Assembly: GCA_037043235.1 (NCBI GenBank)
Contig: JAWRVZ010000077.1
Span: 558,001-622,000 of the forward strand
DNA from: Rhodeus uyekii
Lineage: Eukaryota; Chordata; Actinopteri; Cypriniformes; Acheilognathidae
Direction of reading: 5' to 3'
Length of the DNA: 64,000 nucleotides
The position numbers and the translations under genes are program-made. Numbering within the stretch: the stretch's first letter is position 1; every line of letters starts with the position of its first letter. Shown here in pieces: positions 1 to 26,031 of the stretch. A model generated the notes under the pieces. That model had not been told where the DNA came from. It ran no database searches and saw only the letters and a program-made list of their open reading frames with translations.

Positions 1-687
1 TCAGGAAGTACATGGGGTTGCCCCATGCCCCAGGTCTGTAGGAGATAATGTGCTTTCCAGGCTAATCGTGTCGGTGTGATTATCAGCACTAAGAAATGCT
101 GAGCATGACGCCTGAACTGCCCCCCTCAGCATCTCCTCAGGCACGGTCTTAAAGCAGGGAATGAGAATTACGGTAGATTATTTTTACTTTTTTTAAATCA
201 ACTGAAATATGACGACGAGTCTTTGCTTGTAGAGTAAGTGACATGAAGGTACAAACACACATCCTCATACAAGTTCCTCCCATTTGACAATAAACACAAT
301 CACAACTATTAGTAATGGAAGACAATAATTGGACCCATTCAAAAAAAGGGCATGTTTGCATTCCTAAAATATTACCTTGACAGAAGATTGGCACCAGATA
401 TGCATACATTTAAATCTGAAAGTCAACCGGCACGGCATGGCAATGCAGCTGACTCATGATGCAGGAGGAGATGGCACAGATGCAACATGCACAATGACAA
501 CAGACGTATGCAACTGACCAAGGCCGAGCACAAAAAAATATTTAAAAAAATCATTCACGCGTCAGGGGATTCTACGTCTCCAAACGAGAACAGTTTGAGT
601 TGCTGTGTGGAATTCAATGTCAACAAACCCTGGGGAGCAAGAGTGAAAGTCAGGAGAAATGGCACATAGAGACCCATGAGGTGGGGG

Positions 688-723
<36 letters not shown>

Positions 724-1771
724 GGGGGGGGTCTTAAACAAAGACCCTGTTCTGTTCTAAAGGTGAAGGAGAATGTGAGCCATTCCTCAACCTTCACAAA
801 GCATACATAGTTCTCAAAGAAGTGTATGTTACCACCATCACCCTGTCCGATTCTAAATCTCAGATGCACAAAACTGTTGCAACTCCAGCACTGGCTTTAA
901 TGCTGTCTGGAAAAACATTACGGGCCTTGTCTGGTTTTGGGATCTCGGTTTAGAAAATGCTCGTAACTTGCCACATTTGTGCATTTAACTTCCTTCGATG
1001 TGTTGTTCATCTAAGAGTATCATAAATGTGAGTAGTCAGGATGAGATGGGCTACTTTCATGAAGTTGACGTGTCCCGTGGTGTGACTTGCATTTTAAACT
1101 GCTTTTTTTTTTTTTACTGTTGTGAGTTTATAAAAGAACGAAGTATTTATAGGTCACATTTATACATGTTAACATTTTTATTTATTTTTATCTCACACCA
1201 TCAGGACTATTTCAAAAATGATTGCAGATAAAAAGGATTTAAGAAGTGTATTTTCCCTAAAGCATCATCATCAATACATCATGTTGAATAGAAGTGAAAA
1301 ATAAAAAAGTACATGCACAAACTTCCCACAGTGAACCCCCTAATTACTGAGCAATCTACCCAAGTAGAGCCCCTTTGAGCAGAAGCTGAAACACAAAACC
1401 TGTTATTACATAACCTGCAACACCTCTTCAAAGATTCGAGCTCTATACTTTGCATTGATCCAAACGGACTAAAGCCATTACTTTATGTGACTCCGCACTA
1501 TACAAGATACAGTCACTGCACCATCTGAACTTTATCCCTGGGAGCCAAGAGGAACCCCTGGCACATTAGCAATCTTTTAGATCTAATTTAAAGTATCTAT
1601 GTGAACGATCAAGTCAAATAAAAACTATTTTCACGACTAAAGACTGAGGAGTATAAGGTTTAGAGCTATTTAAACGCATCTGTGTGATCTGACACTAGTT
1701 GCTACATATCAAAACATGCGAAGTGAGAGATGACAACATGCCAAGGCATCATAAGAAGATTCCCCACTTAC
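1..1771 (-). other. creb3l2: Presumed start of creb3l2 intron 1
   Basis: This stretch follows the splice donor of creb3l2 exon 1 on the minus strand, so it should be intron. I see no second creb3l2 exon in it. It holds a (GT)n tract at about 691-720 that runs straight into eleven G residues at 721-731, and otherwise AT-rich unique-looking DNA. Short open frames here have no recognisable protein family. Confidence 0.6.
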
Positions 1772-1858
1772 AGTGCTGTATAAAATGTCATTATCCCCCG
1801 GTTCGGACAACTCGCTGAGGTTTTTGTCCCATTGTAAAAACGGTTCCCCGCAGTCCAT
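1772..1858 (-). CDS. creb3l2: creb3l2 first coding exon (partial gene)
   Basis: CREB3L2 is an ER-membrane bZIP transcription factor, released by Golgi proteolysis, that drives secretory-pathway genes. Only the first 29 codons are here. They begin MDCGEPFLQWDK and include LSELSEPGD, which matches the N-terminal activation segment of vertebrate CREB3L2 (human has LQWDRKLSELSEPGD) and differs from the CREB3L1 N-terminus. The start is at 1858. The exon ends in phase 0 at a good donor, GTAAGT. The bZIP domain, transmembrane segment and remaining exons lie beyond the left edge. The call rests on one short but distinctive exon. Confidence 0.85.
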
Positions 1859-2311
1859 TATTTCCATGCCTCGATCTGCGTCTGTAATAAATCGTCACGA
1901 AGAGGCGAAGTCCCTTCAACGCCACAAACGACTATTTCTCCCCGTTTGCTTATCAGTCAAATGGCTCGTCCGACCGTGATTTTAAGTGAATGTTTTACTG
2001 GCAAAGGAAAGTTTAATTTAAGTTGTTCGTCTACCGAGACTGTTCACCGAACTTTCCTCTCCGCTTCCTTGAGAAATGTCGCTCCTTCACAGGAATTTGG
2101 GGCGGGGAAAATGATGGGAATGGCAAAATCTGTTTACAAAAGACAGTTTGTGAACTATACTACTTTCAGGGAACATCTCAGATATTTCCAAACTAATAAT
2201 AACACACGGGCTTTATATTTCTTTACGGTATTTGAAAGCACAACGCATAAATTTGCCTTAAAATACTAAACTTTCCTATTTGAGGACCCGCCTTCGGAAT
2301 ACACACGTTAA

Positions 2312-2437
2312 CCAATAAGATGAGCCGTTATGTTTAAATCCCACCTAACGTGGACGGTAGGAAAATTACGGAAGACGGACAATTCGTCTAACCAATAGGA
2401 GATAATTACAACATGATTGACGTGAAAATGCTCCAAT
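2312..2437 (-). promoter_or_regulatory. creb3l2 upstream CCAAT cluster with UPRE-like site
   Basis: About 450-580 bp upstream of the creb3l2 start codon there are three CCAAT motifs (2312-2316, 2392-2396, 2433-2437) and a TGACGTGA octamer at 2418-2425. The octamer resembles the TGACGTG core bound by CREB/ATF and CREB3-family bZIP proteins. The motifs are visible; promoter function and any self-regulation are inference. No transcription start was seen. Confidence 0.35.
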
Positions 2438-3187
2438 TAGAGAGGACTCTGCCTAGTCTCTTAACAAACCGTGTGAAGCCAAGAGTACTAAACTGTGCGC
2501 ACCGCCTCAACTCCAATTTCTGTCAATGGATTCCTGCAGCGAGTAAATTATCTTGAAAATGTGAAAGATAATTACCCTAATTACCCTTATTTAAAAAGCA
2601 CAGAAGATAATCATTATATATTTTGGAGGCAAAGAACGCTTTAAAAAAAACCAGAAGTAAATCAATTAAGAACCAAGGGTAAAATGCACCAAAACAAATG
2701 GAAATGAGTGTGAAAACAAAAGGAAGAAATGAAACTGCTGTTCTCTCAGTATCAGACACCTAACTTTTGCTAAGTTTCTGAAACCAGAAGGTGTTTTACA
2801 TGTGCTGTATGTGGAGGGCAAGAGTATTTACAACAAATCCTTTACTGACAAACTACTACATTTATTCATGAATATCAGCACGACACTACAGTATAACAAA
2901 CTGGAAGTGATCGTTAAAGAATTACAAGTATTATGCTTTTCAACATCACATCGGCTATGTGTCAGAAGTCAAAAAGGAAATGTTCTTTTACAAAGTATCA
3001 AATCCAGTTCATGGGACTGGAACGTGTTTACATGTCAAAGTACATCCTGCTAGCAATCAGACCAACAACAATACTTTGCATATTCATGACATTTCAGGAA
3101 GATAGTCTGAGATAATGTCAGCAAGCAGAAGAACATTATACAAAATATCTAAAGTCTTTTGGTTTCCTAAAGTCTGGGACGGCTTCT
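2438..3187. other. Intergenic, creb3l2 upstream to ssbp1 3' end
   Basis: Between the creb3l2 upstream region and the ssbp1 stop codon on the same strand. A minus-strand AATAAA (plus-strand TTTATT at 2861-2866), about 325 bases after the ssbp1 stop, is a candidate polyadenylation signal. I see no gene. Confidence 0.4.
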
Positions 3188-6100
3188 TCACTGCTGGTCT
3201 CGCAGATTTTCACTTAAAAACACAATATTATCTGTGAAAAGAAATGACAAACTATGTTAAGTTCATTTTTTTAAACGTTAAAACATAAAAATAAATAATT
3301 AAATCTTTAGAGACTATGGTAAAGGAGCTCCGAAGTCTGACCTGCGATAATAGTTGTTGCCTGTCGTTTGACGTTGTTTTTATCCACATACTCTCCATAA
3401 TCAAGCTTTCCTTCCACAAGAATTCGAGAGCTGAAAATAAGTTTGATACTAAGTTAATAGCAGTATTTTATTTTTAAATTCATAAATGCCTCAAAAAAGT
3501 TTAGGGAACACACCCTTTCTTTACATACTGATAGGCCACATCTCTGAGGCCTGGTTTGAATACAGAAATTCTGTGCCATGTTGTTTTCTGGGTGACATCT
3601 CCTGCAAAAAACAAATATACATAAAATTCACCATGAACTCAAAATAGAAATGTATTAATTTTAAAGAATATTTTAATCTTGATTATAAATCATTTATATT
3701 TACATTTATTCATTTAGCAGACTCTTTTATCTAAATCGACTTATAACTGAGGAATACAGAAAGCTATTCGTCCTGAAGAGGCAGATGAACACAAGGAGTG
3801 CTCACAATTTATCCTTATAAATTTATTATTAAATTATTATTTTTTGTCTCATACAGTTATATAATGAATACAAACTGCAGTACAGTAATACCTCGGTTTA
3901 CGAGTGACTTATACGAGCTAATTGGTGTACGAGCATTGTATCGGTGTGCGAGTAAAATATTCCCTCGCCCACGTGCATTTTTGTGTGGAAAAGATCTAAC
4001 GCTCAGCATCATTACAAGCATTTTTACTGGAAATATCCAAAGGACAACCTCCCATAAAACAATCACCCCTTAACTCGTTCATTCTCTCAGCATTGCTCGG
4101 TTTAGTGGCATCATTCACCACAGTGCATTATTTTATAAGTTAATCATCACATCGACTGTTACATGTGAATATGATGAAACTTAATTAACGGAGCATTTGT
4201 TACCAACACAACACATTGCATACTAATGAGGCTCATGTGTGTTCTCAGTCCAGCACCCAGGGGATGATGACGTTCTTAAAGGGCCATACACTTTTAGAGA
4301 ACAGCATACTATAACAATTATAACTCTGTACAGATCATATACATAAGTGATTTACAGCGGTTTTACCTCGTGTTGGTGCATTAATTGTGATCGCTATTCT
4401 TCACGCTGTAATATCGTCACAAATGTTGAAGGAACTAGTTAATCTGATGTGTTCAATAAGTGTTAAGTTAACAATAAGTGGTTCTAGTTTAGTCTTGTCA
4501 CTTTAAGGGGAAAACGAAACAGAGAACGAAATCCTCCCCGTCCCCTCTCCCCATCACGCCAGCAGTGACAGGTAAAGTGTGTGTTACAGTAAATTGTCAA
4601 GTATTTTTAGAGTTTAATTGTCAATTATTAATTAGTATTTATATGAGATCTTAATGGTTATAATTTTAAATTTAATTAATAGGTTAAAACAAAAACAATA
4701 TTTAAAATGGGCATTTATGGTCGTGTGGAACGAATCAAGTGATTTTTAGTGCATTCTTATGGGGAAAATTCTTATGTTTTGGTTTATGAGAATTTTTGGT
4801 TACCAGCTCGCTCTTCGAACAAATTAAACTCGTAAACCGAGGCATTACTGTAAATGTAAATCTGGTTCGCTCCATTGACTGTGCATAAAGAATAAACAGA
4901 AATAACAATGACTACACAGACTCTTCTTTAAACTCTCACCTGTACTTGTGGGTTCTCCCTCCCCGGACCGCCACATCTCATTTGTTGCCATGGAAAAGAT
5001 GGTGACAGGATTTCTGCCCTCCACCTGTCTCATGACGGGGTCTTGCCCCACCCGCCCAAGAAGCTGCACTTTGTTGATAGCTGTTACAAGAAAAAGCAAA
5101 GATGAAAGACATTGGTTTTCAGCAAAGAGAACCAAAGCAAAATAATTTAAATGTATACCAAAAAAAAGTATACACAAAATAGTATTATTTTAGTAGAAGA
5201 GTTAACACTATGTACGTTTCATTAAAATATAGTTTGATTTCTGAATACCTCAAACTAAATGTGTGTATATACAGTACAGACCAAAAGTTTGGACACACCT
5301 TCTCATTCAAAGAGTTTTCTTTATTTTCATGACTATGAAAATTGTACATTCACACTGAAGGCATCAAAACTATGAATTAACACATGTGCAATTATATACA
5401 TAACAAAAAAGTGTGAAACAACAGAAAATATGTCAGATTCTAGGTTCTTCAAAGTTGCCACCTTTTGCTTTGATTACTGCTTTTCACACTCTTGGCATTC
5501 TCCTGAAGAGGTAATCACCTGAAATGGTCTTCCAATAGTCTTGAAGGAGTTTCCAGAGATTCTTAGCACTTGTTGACCCTTTTGCCTTCACTCTGCGGTC
5601 CAGCTCACCCCAAACCATCTCGATTGGACTCATCAGACCAAAGCACAGATTTCCACTGGTCTAATGTCCATTCCTTGTGTTCTTTAGCCCAAACAAGTCT
5701 CTTCTGCTTGTTCCCTGTCCTTAGCAGTGGTTTTCTAGCAGATATTCTACCATGAAGGCCTGATTCACACAGTCTCCTCTTAACAATTGTTCTAGAGATG
5801 TGTCTGCTGCAGAACTCTGTGTGTTATTGGCCTGGTCTCTAATCTGAGCTGCTGTTAACCTGTGGTTTCTGAGGCTGGTGACTCGGATGAACTTCTCCTC
5901 CGCAGCAGAGGTGACTCTTGGTCTTCCTTTCTTGGGGCGGTCCGCATGTGAGCCAGTTTCTTTGTAGCGCTTGCTGGTTTTTGTGACTGCACTTGGGGAC
6001 ACCTTCAAAGTTTTCCAATTTTTCGGACTGACTGACCTTAATTTCTTAAAGTAATGATGGCCACTTGTTTTTCTTTACTTAGCTGATTGTTTCTTGCCAT

Positions 6101-8165
6101 AATACAAATTCTAACAGTCTATTCTGTAGGACTATCAGCTGTCTTCTGCACAACACAACTGATGGTCCCAACCCCATTTATAAGGCAAGAAATCACACTT
6201 ATTAAACCTGACAGGGCACACCTGTGAAGTGAAGACCATTTCAGGTGATTACCTCTTCAGGAGAACGCCAAGAGTGTGAAAAGCAGTAATCAAAGCAAAA
6301 GGTGGCAACTTTGAAGAACCTAGAATCTGACATATTTTCTGTTGTTTCACACTTTTTTGTTATGTATATAATTGCACATGTGTTAATTCATAGTTTTGAT
6401 GCCTTCAGTGTGAATGTACAATTTTCATAATCATGAGAATAAAGAAAACTCTTTAAATGAGAAGGTGTGTCCAAACTTTTGGTCTGTACTGTATATACAT
6501 AAATATATATAAAAACAGGTAACTTTCAAACACAAATTCATCAGGCAGTTCCATCCAAGCATGATAATATTGTGAAGTAAACCAGGTGTTTTCAATCTTT
6601 TAAATACAGTTATAATCAATATTATTAATGTGTAATATAATAATATATGTGTAAATAATATACATATTTGGAAAAAAATATTTTCTATCAAGTTATTTTA
6701 CTCACTATAGTACTGTAAAATATGGAAGGTTGTTATAAGATATTGTGATATATAACCTCGCAGTTGCAAGAAAAGTTAGAACTGTGAAATAAAAACGTGT
6801 AATTATCTTTATTTTTTATTCTGTGGTGGAAACAAGTTTCCATAGTAAAATGTACTGGGTGTTTAAAAACAATATCGATACTTAAAACCCAAAGGATCGA
6901 TATTTTACTCTATGTTGTTTTCAGTGGATCAAGGAAAAGAATATAGCACCTCTTATCCAATGTCATAATAAACTTTGTGCTTTGTTACTTTTGATATGAA
7001 AAAGTCTCAGATTTCAAAATTTAAAAAACAAACACAGTTTTGGGGCTCTTTAATGTGGCGTTACTAGTTACAGCATGAAATAATCATGAATGAACATCAG
7101 AAGGTATGTTGAAAACACAGTAAAAATTAACAAAATCCGTATCATGTAATCGCTCAGTGCTTCAACTACGGAAAGGTGACAATAAAACCGCTTAGAAACA
7201 ATGTAATTTACTGTTAAATTTACCTTAGAAAAGCCATTCAGACCATAAACTTGTTAACTTGAAAAACTCTTGAGAAGAGCTTATTGCTAAATATATACAC
7301 TACGTTACACGTTTCTTCAATATTTGCTATTTGGTTGAATTATCACATTTTTATGACAGTTTATGACATTTTTATTTGAGTTTAAATAATTTACTTCTAT
7401 TATTAAAAAAAGCCAAAACGAAAGTCTTAAACAGCCTTCAGTCTAACTGCCATTGCATATGCTGAAGTGCATGGCAAAAGAGCCATGGATATGAAATTTT
7501 ATCCCGAAATGTTGATTTGGTCCCGATAGGGTAAGTTGTAGTGAAGTCACCATAGTAGCCATAATATCCAACCCTAGCAAAACAAACCTAGAACAATATA
7601 TAAGTTATGTAGTTATGTTTTTCAAACAACATATTGAAATATTATTACGTGTAAAATACTTGTGTTATAGCCCACACCCGCAATGCTTATATCTAGAATA
7701 ATGCTTATTCTATACAATGCTTATATAACCCGCACCCCCTGTGGGGTTTGTAAAATCTGGTGTAGCCCGCAGGATATATGTGAGAAAATACGAGAAAAAA
7801 TATTGAATCAAAGTCAAATTTGAGTCAAAACCCAGCCATAGTATTTATGTAAATGATTATTTTTCATATATCTAATCAGTTAAATATTTTTATACATTTA
7901 ATTTTACACTTTATGAACTTTTCAACAAACCCCTGCTATAGTAACAATTCAGTGACGGACAGATACTCACATCTCTCCAAGATCAGACTTATATCTGTGC
8001 TCCTGTGACGGACGAACTGTTTAAAAATCTGTCAGGACACAGACAAAAGAGTCAGTCAATAATAATCCATTCAAACATTTATGTACATGTGCGCATGTAT
8101 GCTACAGGAAACATGTATCCATCTACATCTCGTTTCGTTACCTGTGCGGATGTATTTCTCAACAT
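3188..8165 (-). CDS. ssbp1: Mitochondrial single-stranded DNA-binding protein SSBP1
   Basis: SSBP1 coats single-stranded mtDNA at the replication fork as a tetramer and stimulates the mitochondrial helicase and polymerase gamma. Coding exons, 5' to 3': 8165-8142, 8028-7971, 5080-4940, 3601-3514, 3430-3342, 3231-3188. Together they give 444 nt, 147 codons plus stop, against 148 residues in human. All junctions keep phase with GT-AG sites. The protein has a short basic mitochondrial presequence (MLRNTSAQ, then FKQFVRH). The OB fold follows, with LLGRVGQDPV, NPVTIFS, ATNEMWR, KTTWHRI, VFKPGLRDVAYQYVKKG, EGKLDYGEY and IIADNIVFL. The start lies inside an exon whose acceptor is at 8208, so a non-coding exon precedes it. 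The two largest introns hold DNA transposons. Confidence 0.97.
3700..3750 (-). repeat. SINE-tail fragment
   Basis: Plus-strand CATTTAGCAGACTCTTTTAT followed by CGACTTA resembles the reverse complement of the GTCGCTTTGGATAAAAGCGTCTG tail of common cyprinid SINEs, seen also at 49012-49040. It is a short decayed fragment in ssbp1 intron 3. Confidence 0.4.
3881..4852. mobile_element. Tigger-like non-autonomous DNA transposon
   Basis: The element runs from TA-CAGTAATACCTCGGTTTA on the left to CCGAGGCATTACTG-TA on the right. The terminal inverted repeats have the CAGT..CCTCGGTTTACGAG form of pogo/Tigger-type elements and are flanked by TA. The roughly 940-bp interior has no transposase frame that I recognise. 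It sits in ssbp1 intron 3. The class comes from termini and TA flanks only. Confidence 0.75.
5269..6494 (-). mobile_element. Tc1-like transposon with very long inverted repeats, internally deleted
   Basis: Flanked by TA, with termini TACAGTACAGACCAAAAG on the left and CTTTTGGTCTGTACTGTA on the right. The inverted repeat continues for over 200 bp (about 5271-5530 against 6235-6492). Between the arms a minus-strand frame (6008-5721) reads like the N-terminal helix-turn-helix part of a Tc1 transposase, including VSPSAVTKTSKRYKETG and RPKKGRPRVTSAAEEKFI. The catalytic DDE part is mostly missing and remaining pieces around 5570-5700 carry stops. It cannot encode an active enzyme. It lies in ssbp1 intron 2. 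Confidence 0.85.
6495..7970. other. Rest of ssbp1 intron 2
   Basis: AT-rich intron sequence. At 6805-6850 is one end of the MITE described at 9684-9933 (TATTCTGTGGTGGAAACAAG). Nothing else recognised. Confidence 0.5.
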
Positions 8166-8208
8166 CTTCGTGGATGAACCTCTGATGTTTGCTGACAGAT
8201 CGTTCACT
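8142..8208 (-). other. ssbp1: ssbp1 exon with 5' UTR and first coding codons
   Basis: The acceptor CACAG precedes 8208 and the donor GTAACG follows 8142. The ATG used for MLRNTSAQ is at 8165. It makes the phase-correct junction to the FKQFVRH exon and leaves 43 bases of 5' UTR in this exon. Confidence 0.8.
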
Positions 8209-8558
8209 CTGTGAAGGAGAAATGGCATTATTAGAGCTATAATAAACTGAACTACGTTAAAGTTGAAAAACATATCATTCACCATAAAGCAAGCAATTCA
8301 AGGAAAACATTTGCATTCTTTATAGCATTATCTGATCATTATTCATTTTATATTTTAAGATTTGTTCGGTGTTCTCTATTCTATTTTTAGTAAATCCGAT
8401 CAAGAAACACGTTAATCTCCCGCCATCCACTTACACTAATCATTGACGTTTTGAAGACATATATAAAGCTGATTGCCCGCTTTAGATCTACAATGTATAA
8501 TCTATTTGGCCTAAGCAGTTTAAATAAAAGACAAATGCAAAGATAAACTTCGACTTAC

Positions 8559-8624
8559 AAGTTCAAAAGATGTTGCAAATGCTTCTATAACCCCACGCTG
8601 TTTCCGGTGCGTCTTGGAAAACAT
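8559..8624 (-). other. Probable ssbp1 5' non-coding exon with upstream ATG
   Basis: A strong donor (GTAAGTCG after 8559) ends an open stretch. An ATG at 8624 spliced to the exon at 8208 would open a 46-codon upstream frame that overlaps the true ssbp1 start and stops in the next exon. The exon is inferred from the donor and the acceptor at 8208. Its transcription start is unknown, so the ATG may lie outside the mRNA. Confidence 0.45.
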
Positions 8625-8659
8625 TCCCCAGTAGCAACAAAATCGGACAACGCCCGTTC

Positions 8660-9385
8660 CGTTTTGTCTCGCTTTTGTCAAACTGGTTCATATTTCCAAT
8701 ACAAAATATAAAAATCCATCATAACAATATTAATTATATCATTGAATTTATGATTAAAAAGAGGGAAATAAAGAACACAATTTTGCCCAAAATACCCCCT
8801 CCCCTTTCAAATGTTTTATTTATTTTTATGTTATGTAAAGTTTTAATTAAAGAGTTTGTACCATCAAGTGCTTTAGAACAGTAATATCAGGTGCATAAAA
8901 ATACATACATACATTTCTTTATTAAATTATAGGGCTTTTTGTGTAAATTATTGAAAAACGTTTTATTTGTATTTTTCATTACCTTAGGGTGTTTTGTTTT
9001 TAGCATGATGTAAATACAGCAGTGAAAACATTCATGATGTTTAATTCAAAAATAAGTTTTATATAAGTCTACAGTATATAGTTTTATTATGAGTCTACAG
9101 GGCCGAAAGTGCTCATAGTTGCAGAAACACACACATCTTCATTCAACAATTTGGGTTTATAAAAATAATTGTTATTTTTAATTTATGGCCTTGAGGTACA
9201 TAGAGTTCCTGAAAATTAGTACAGTCTTATAGAGAGAGTGCATCCAAACAAAATAAAGAAGTGCTTTTGTACTGGTGATTTTAGATACAGCGAATGTGTG
9301 AAGATATTTAGATAATAATACTGTGATCAGTCAGCGTGGTCTGCCAAACTAAAATTTGTTCATAAAAGTGCCATTAGACATCCAT

Positions 9386-9431
<46 letters not shown>

Positions 9432-10012
9432 CCATATAATGAATGCTCTGTGATGTTCATGTACTATACGTTGACTTGCCATTCAATCTTTGATATTTTA
9501 CACATATTACAGTCACTATATTCCTGAGTGTAGACAAAGGCGATATGCTAAACAGAGTGGAATCCAGCAGTCTCTGTTCAACACACAGTAAGACACAATA
9601 CAAGACTTGAAATCAATCTTAAAGTGCAGCGTATTTGTTCAAAGGCATTTTCGCATATCAGAACATCTGTGCATGCGTCTTTTTATGGAAGCTTGATTCC
9701 ACCACAGAACAAAAACGGTAATTGTAACTTTTTAAACTTACAATTCTGACTTTTTTTCTTTCAATTGCAAGTTTAACAGCAATTGAGAGAATTTATATTT
9801 CACAGTTCTGAGGTAAACAGTCAGAATTTAAAGTTATAAACTCAGAATACGATAAATAAAGCAATAATTGTTTTTTATAAGTTTAAAAGAATAGTTTTTT
9901 TTTTTTATTCTGTGGCTGAAACAAGCTTCCATAGTTTTTACTATGCAGAAATAAGAAATTCAAATTCAAAAGGGAAAAAAAGATAGAGACAGATGCACAT
10001 TGGCAGCAGAGC
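8660..10012. other. Intergenic, ssbp1 promoter side to c12orf56 3' end
   Basis: No gene recognised. It holds a (TA)n tract at about 9391-9427 and the MITE at 9684-9933. The ssbp1 promoter should lie at its left edge, but no clear core motif was seen. Confidence 0.5.
9684..9933. mobile_element. 250-bp MITE with long palindromic ends
   Basis: The left end TATGGAAGCTTGATTCCACC and the right end CTGAAACAAGCTTCCATA are inverted copies. Each continues into a CCACAGA/TCTGTGG segment. The middle is A/T-rich with repeated AATTCTGAC-like words. Related end fragments occur at 6805-6850 and 53775-53806. No coding capacity. It lies 80 bp past the stop of the c12orf56 homologue, so it may form part of that 3' UTR. 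Confidence 0.65.
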
Positions 10013-24373
<14,361 letters not shown>

Positions 24374-24559
24374 GGGAATGTCACCTTAACTCCACGCTCA
24401 TTCACCCTAAGTCCCATATCCCGCGCATGCTGTCAGGTTAAATGTAATGCAGAAGTTATGAGTACATTCATTCATTCCCTGCCGTGTTGTCTGTAAGGTG
24501 TATTCTCTCTCTGAATGCCTATTTAACTGCTGCCAATGGGAGCAGAGCAGCGCTCTCGT

Positions 24560-24571
24560 TGCGCATGCGCA
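24560..24571. promoter_or_regulatory. NRF1-type site upstream of c12orf56
   Basis: TGCGCATGCGCA is a perfect match to the palindromic nuclear respiratory factor 1 consensus. It lies 187 bp upstream of the c12orf56 start codon in a locally CpG-rich stretch, so it probably belongs to that promoter. A further GCGCATGC lies near 24421. Confidence 0.6.
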
Positions 24572-24599
24572 TCCACCCTTATAAATAGTGCAGCATGGC

Positions 24600-26031
24600 G
24601 TGGCTATGCTGCACTATTTACAACATGCAACAATATACAACATGCAACAATAACAAAAGGACAATTAAATGAATATACATCTGATAAAACTTTTGTTTTT
24701 GTGTTCCAGGGGTAAACGGGGTTTGGAAAGAGATTACTTATTAAGAAAAATATTTTTTTATATAATATATTTTATAATAATGTAGAAATAAAATATTCAT
24801 TTTGAAGAGGAAAGATGGGTGTCTAAGATTGGAATGCACTTTAATGTTAATGGATGAAATGATTAATTTTGAATTAATTAAATTATTTTGGAACAATTAC
24901 GCCACCTTGTGGAAATTGAAAGTCAGTTTTAGGCAGATGTTCTGGAGCAGTAACTGAATGGCACATATTGTCAGATGTGTTATACTTTAATGTGCAAAAT
25001 AAAGCTATTTTGAATTGATAAAATGCAGCATATGACAGAATTCTTAAACTTGTCAAGATTTTATTACATGAAGATTTATTACATACTTTATATAATGAAA
25101 AACAATCTAATTTTTTGTGCAACTAGATCCTTGGAAAAGCCCAAACATTTAGTCACTGCTGAATTTACTGTTACTCATCATTTTTTTCCTTCACAGTGTT
25201 GCTGGTTATATAACCTTCAACAGTCAGGACGTGCCAAAGCTGGAACAGATGAGGTAAATAGATTTGACAGTCGGCTAATTGGAAAGCTTCAGCAGAAGTA
25301 GGTCAGTTTGACTGAACCCAGAAAGTCAGATCCTAATATTTAACGTACATGTGAATTATCAATGAAGCAAGAAACAGAAACAAAAATATGTACATCACCC
25401 AGTATTTTTTTACAAGCACTAAATAGATTTTTATGACTCTGTGGTTAGACGTTGTAGGCAATAAATAAAGACGAGACACAGATAATAATTGTAATATTTT
25501 TATTTGTTTTATTTTAAATCAAATCAAGTTTTTAGTATCATATGAGTATGTCCCAATGTCCATAATCAGAACATCAGTGCAATTTCCTATACCTCCATAA
25601 AAAACATAAAAATATTAAAATTATGCTTTAATGTGACTTGACAGGGCTGGACTTTCCCATTTTTGTTAGTAAGTCCAAATAGTCTGAACCTTTGACAGAA
25701 ATAAAAAGTACTAGCTGAAAATAAAACCCGGAGCGGATCACAGTACCAGTATCTTTCCTCTCCAAGAAACTACACAAAGAGCTTGCTTAGAGTCATTCAA
25801 AAATGTCCTTACATATGCACCATACTAATACAACTACTATACAGAGACCCACACATGGTCCAATGTCTAGATCTAGTGCTGTGCAGAGATCAAGGTGGCT
25901 CTAGCGTGAGTCCATCATTTATCTTACTTTTCTGAACCCCAGTCACCCTACAGGAGACGTTTGCATGTAGGGGCCGTAATCCGTGACCATGGTGACAGTT
26001 GTAAAAGTTCTGAATACTCAGAAATGTGTTG
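24600..26031. other. Intergenic, c12orf56 promoter to susd3 3' end
   Basis: No gene recognised. The right part, next to the susd3 stop at 26032, should be susd3 3' UTR. A minus-strand AATAAA (TTTATT on plus near 25500) could end that transcript. Confidence 0.5.

Noticed and set aside
3897..4066. Short frames on both strands near 3800-4070
   Set aside because: They lie inside the Tigger-like element's terminal region and are not genes.
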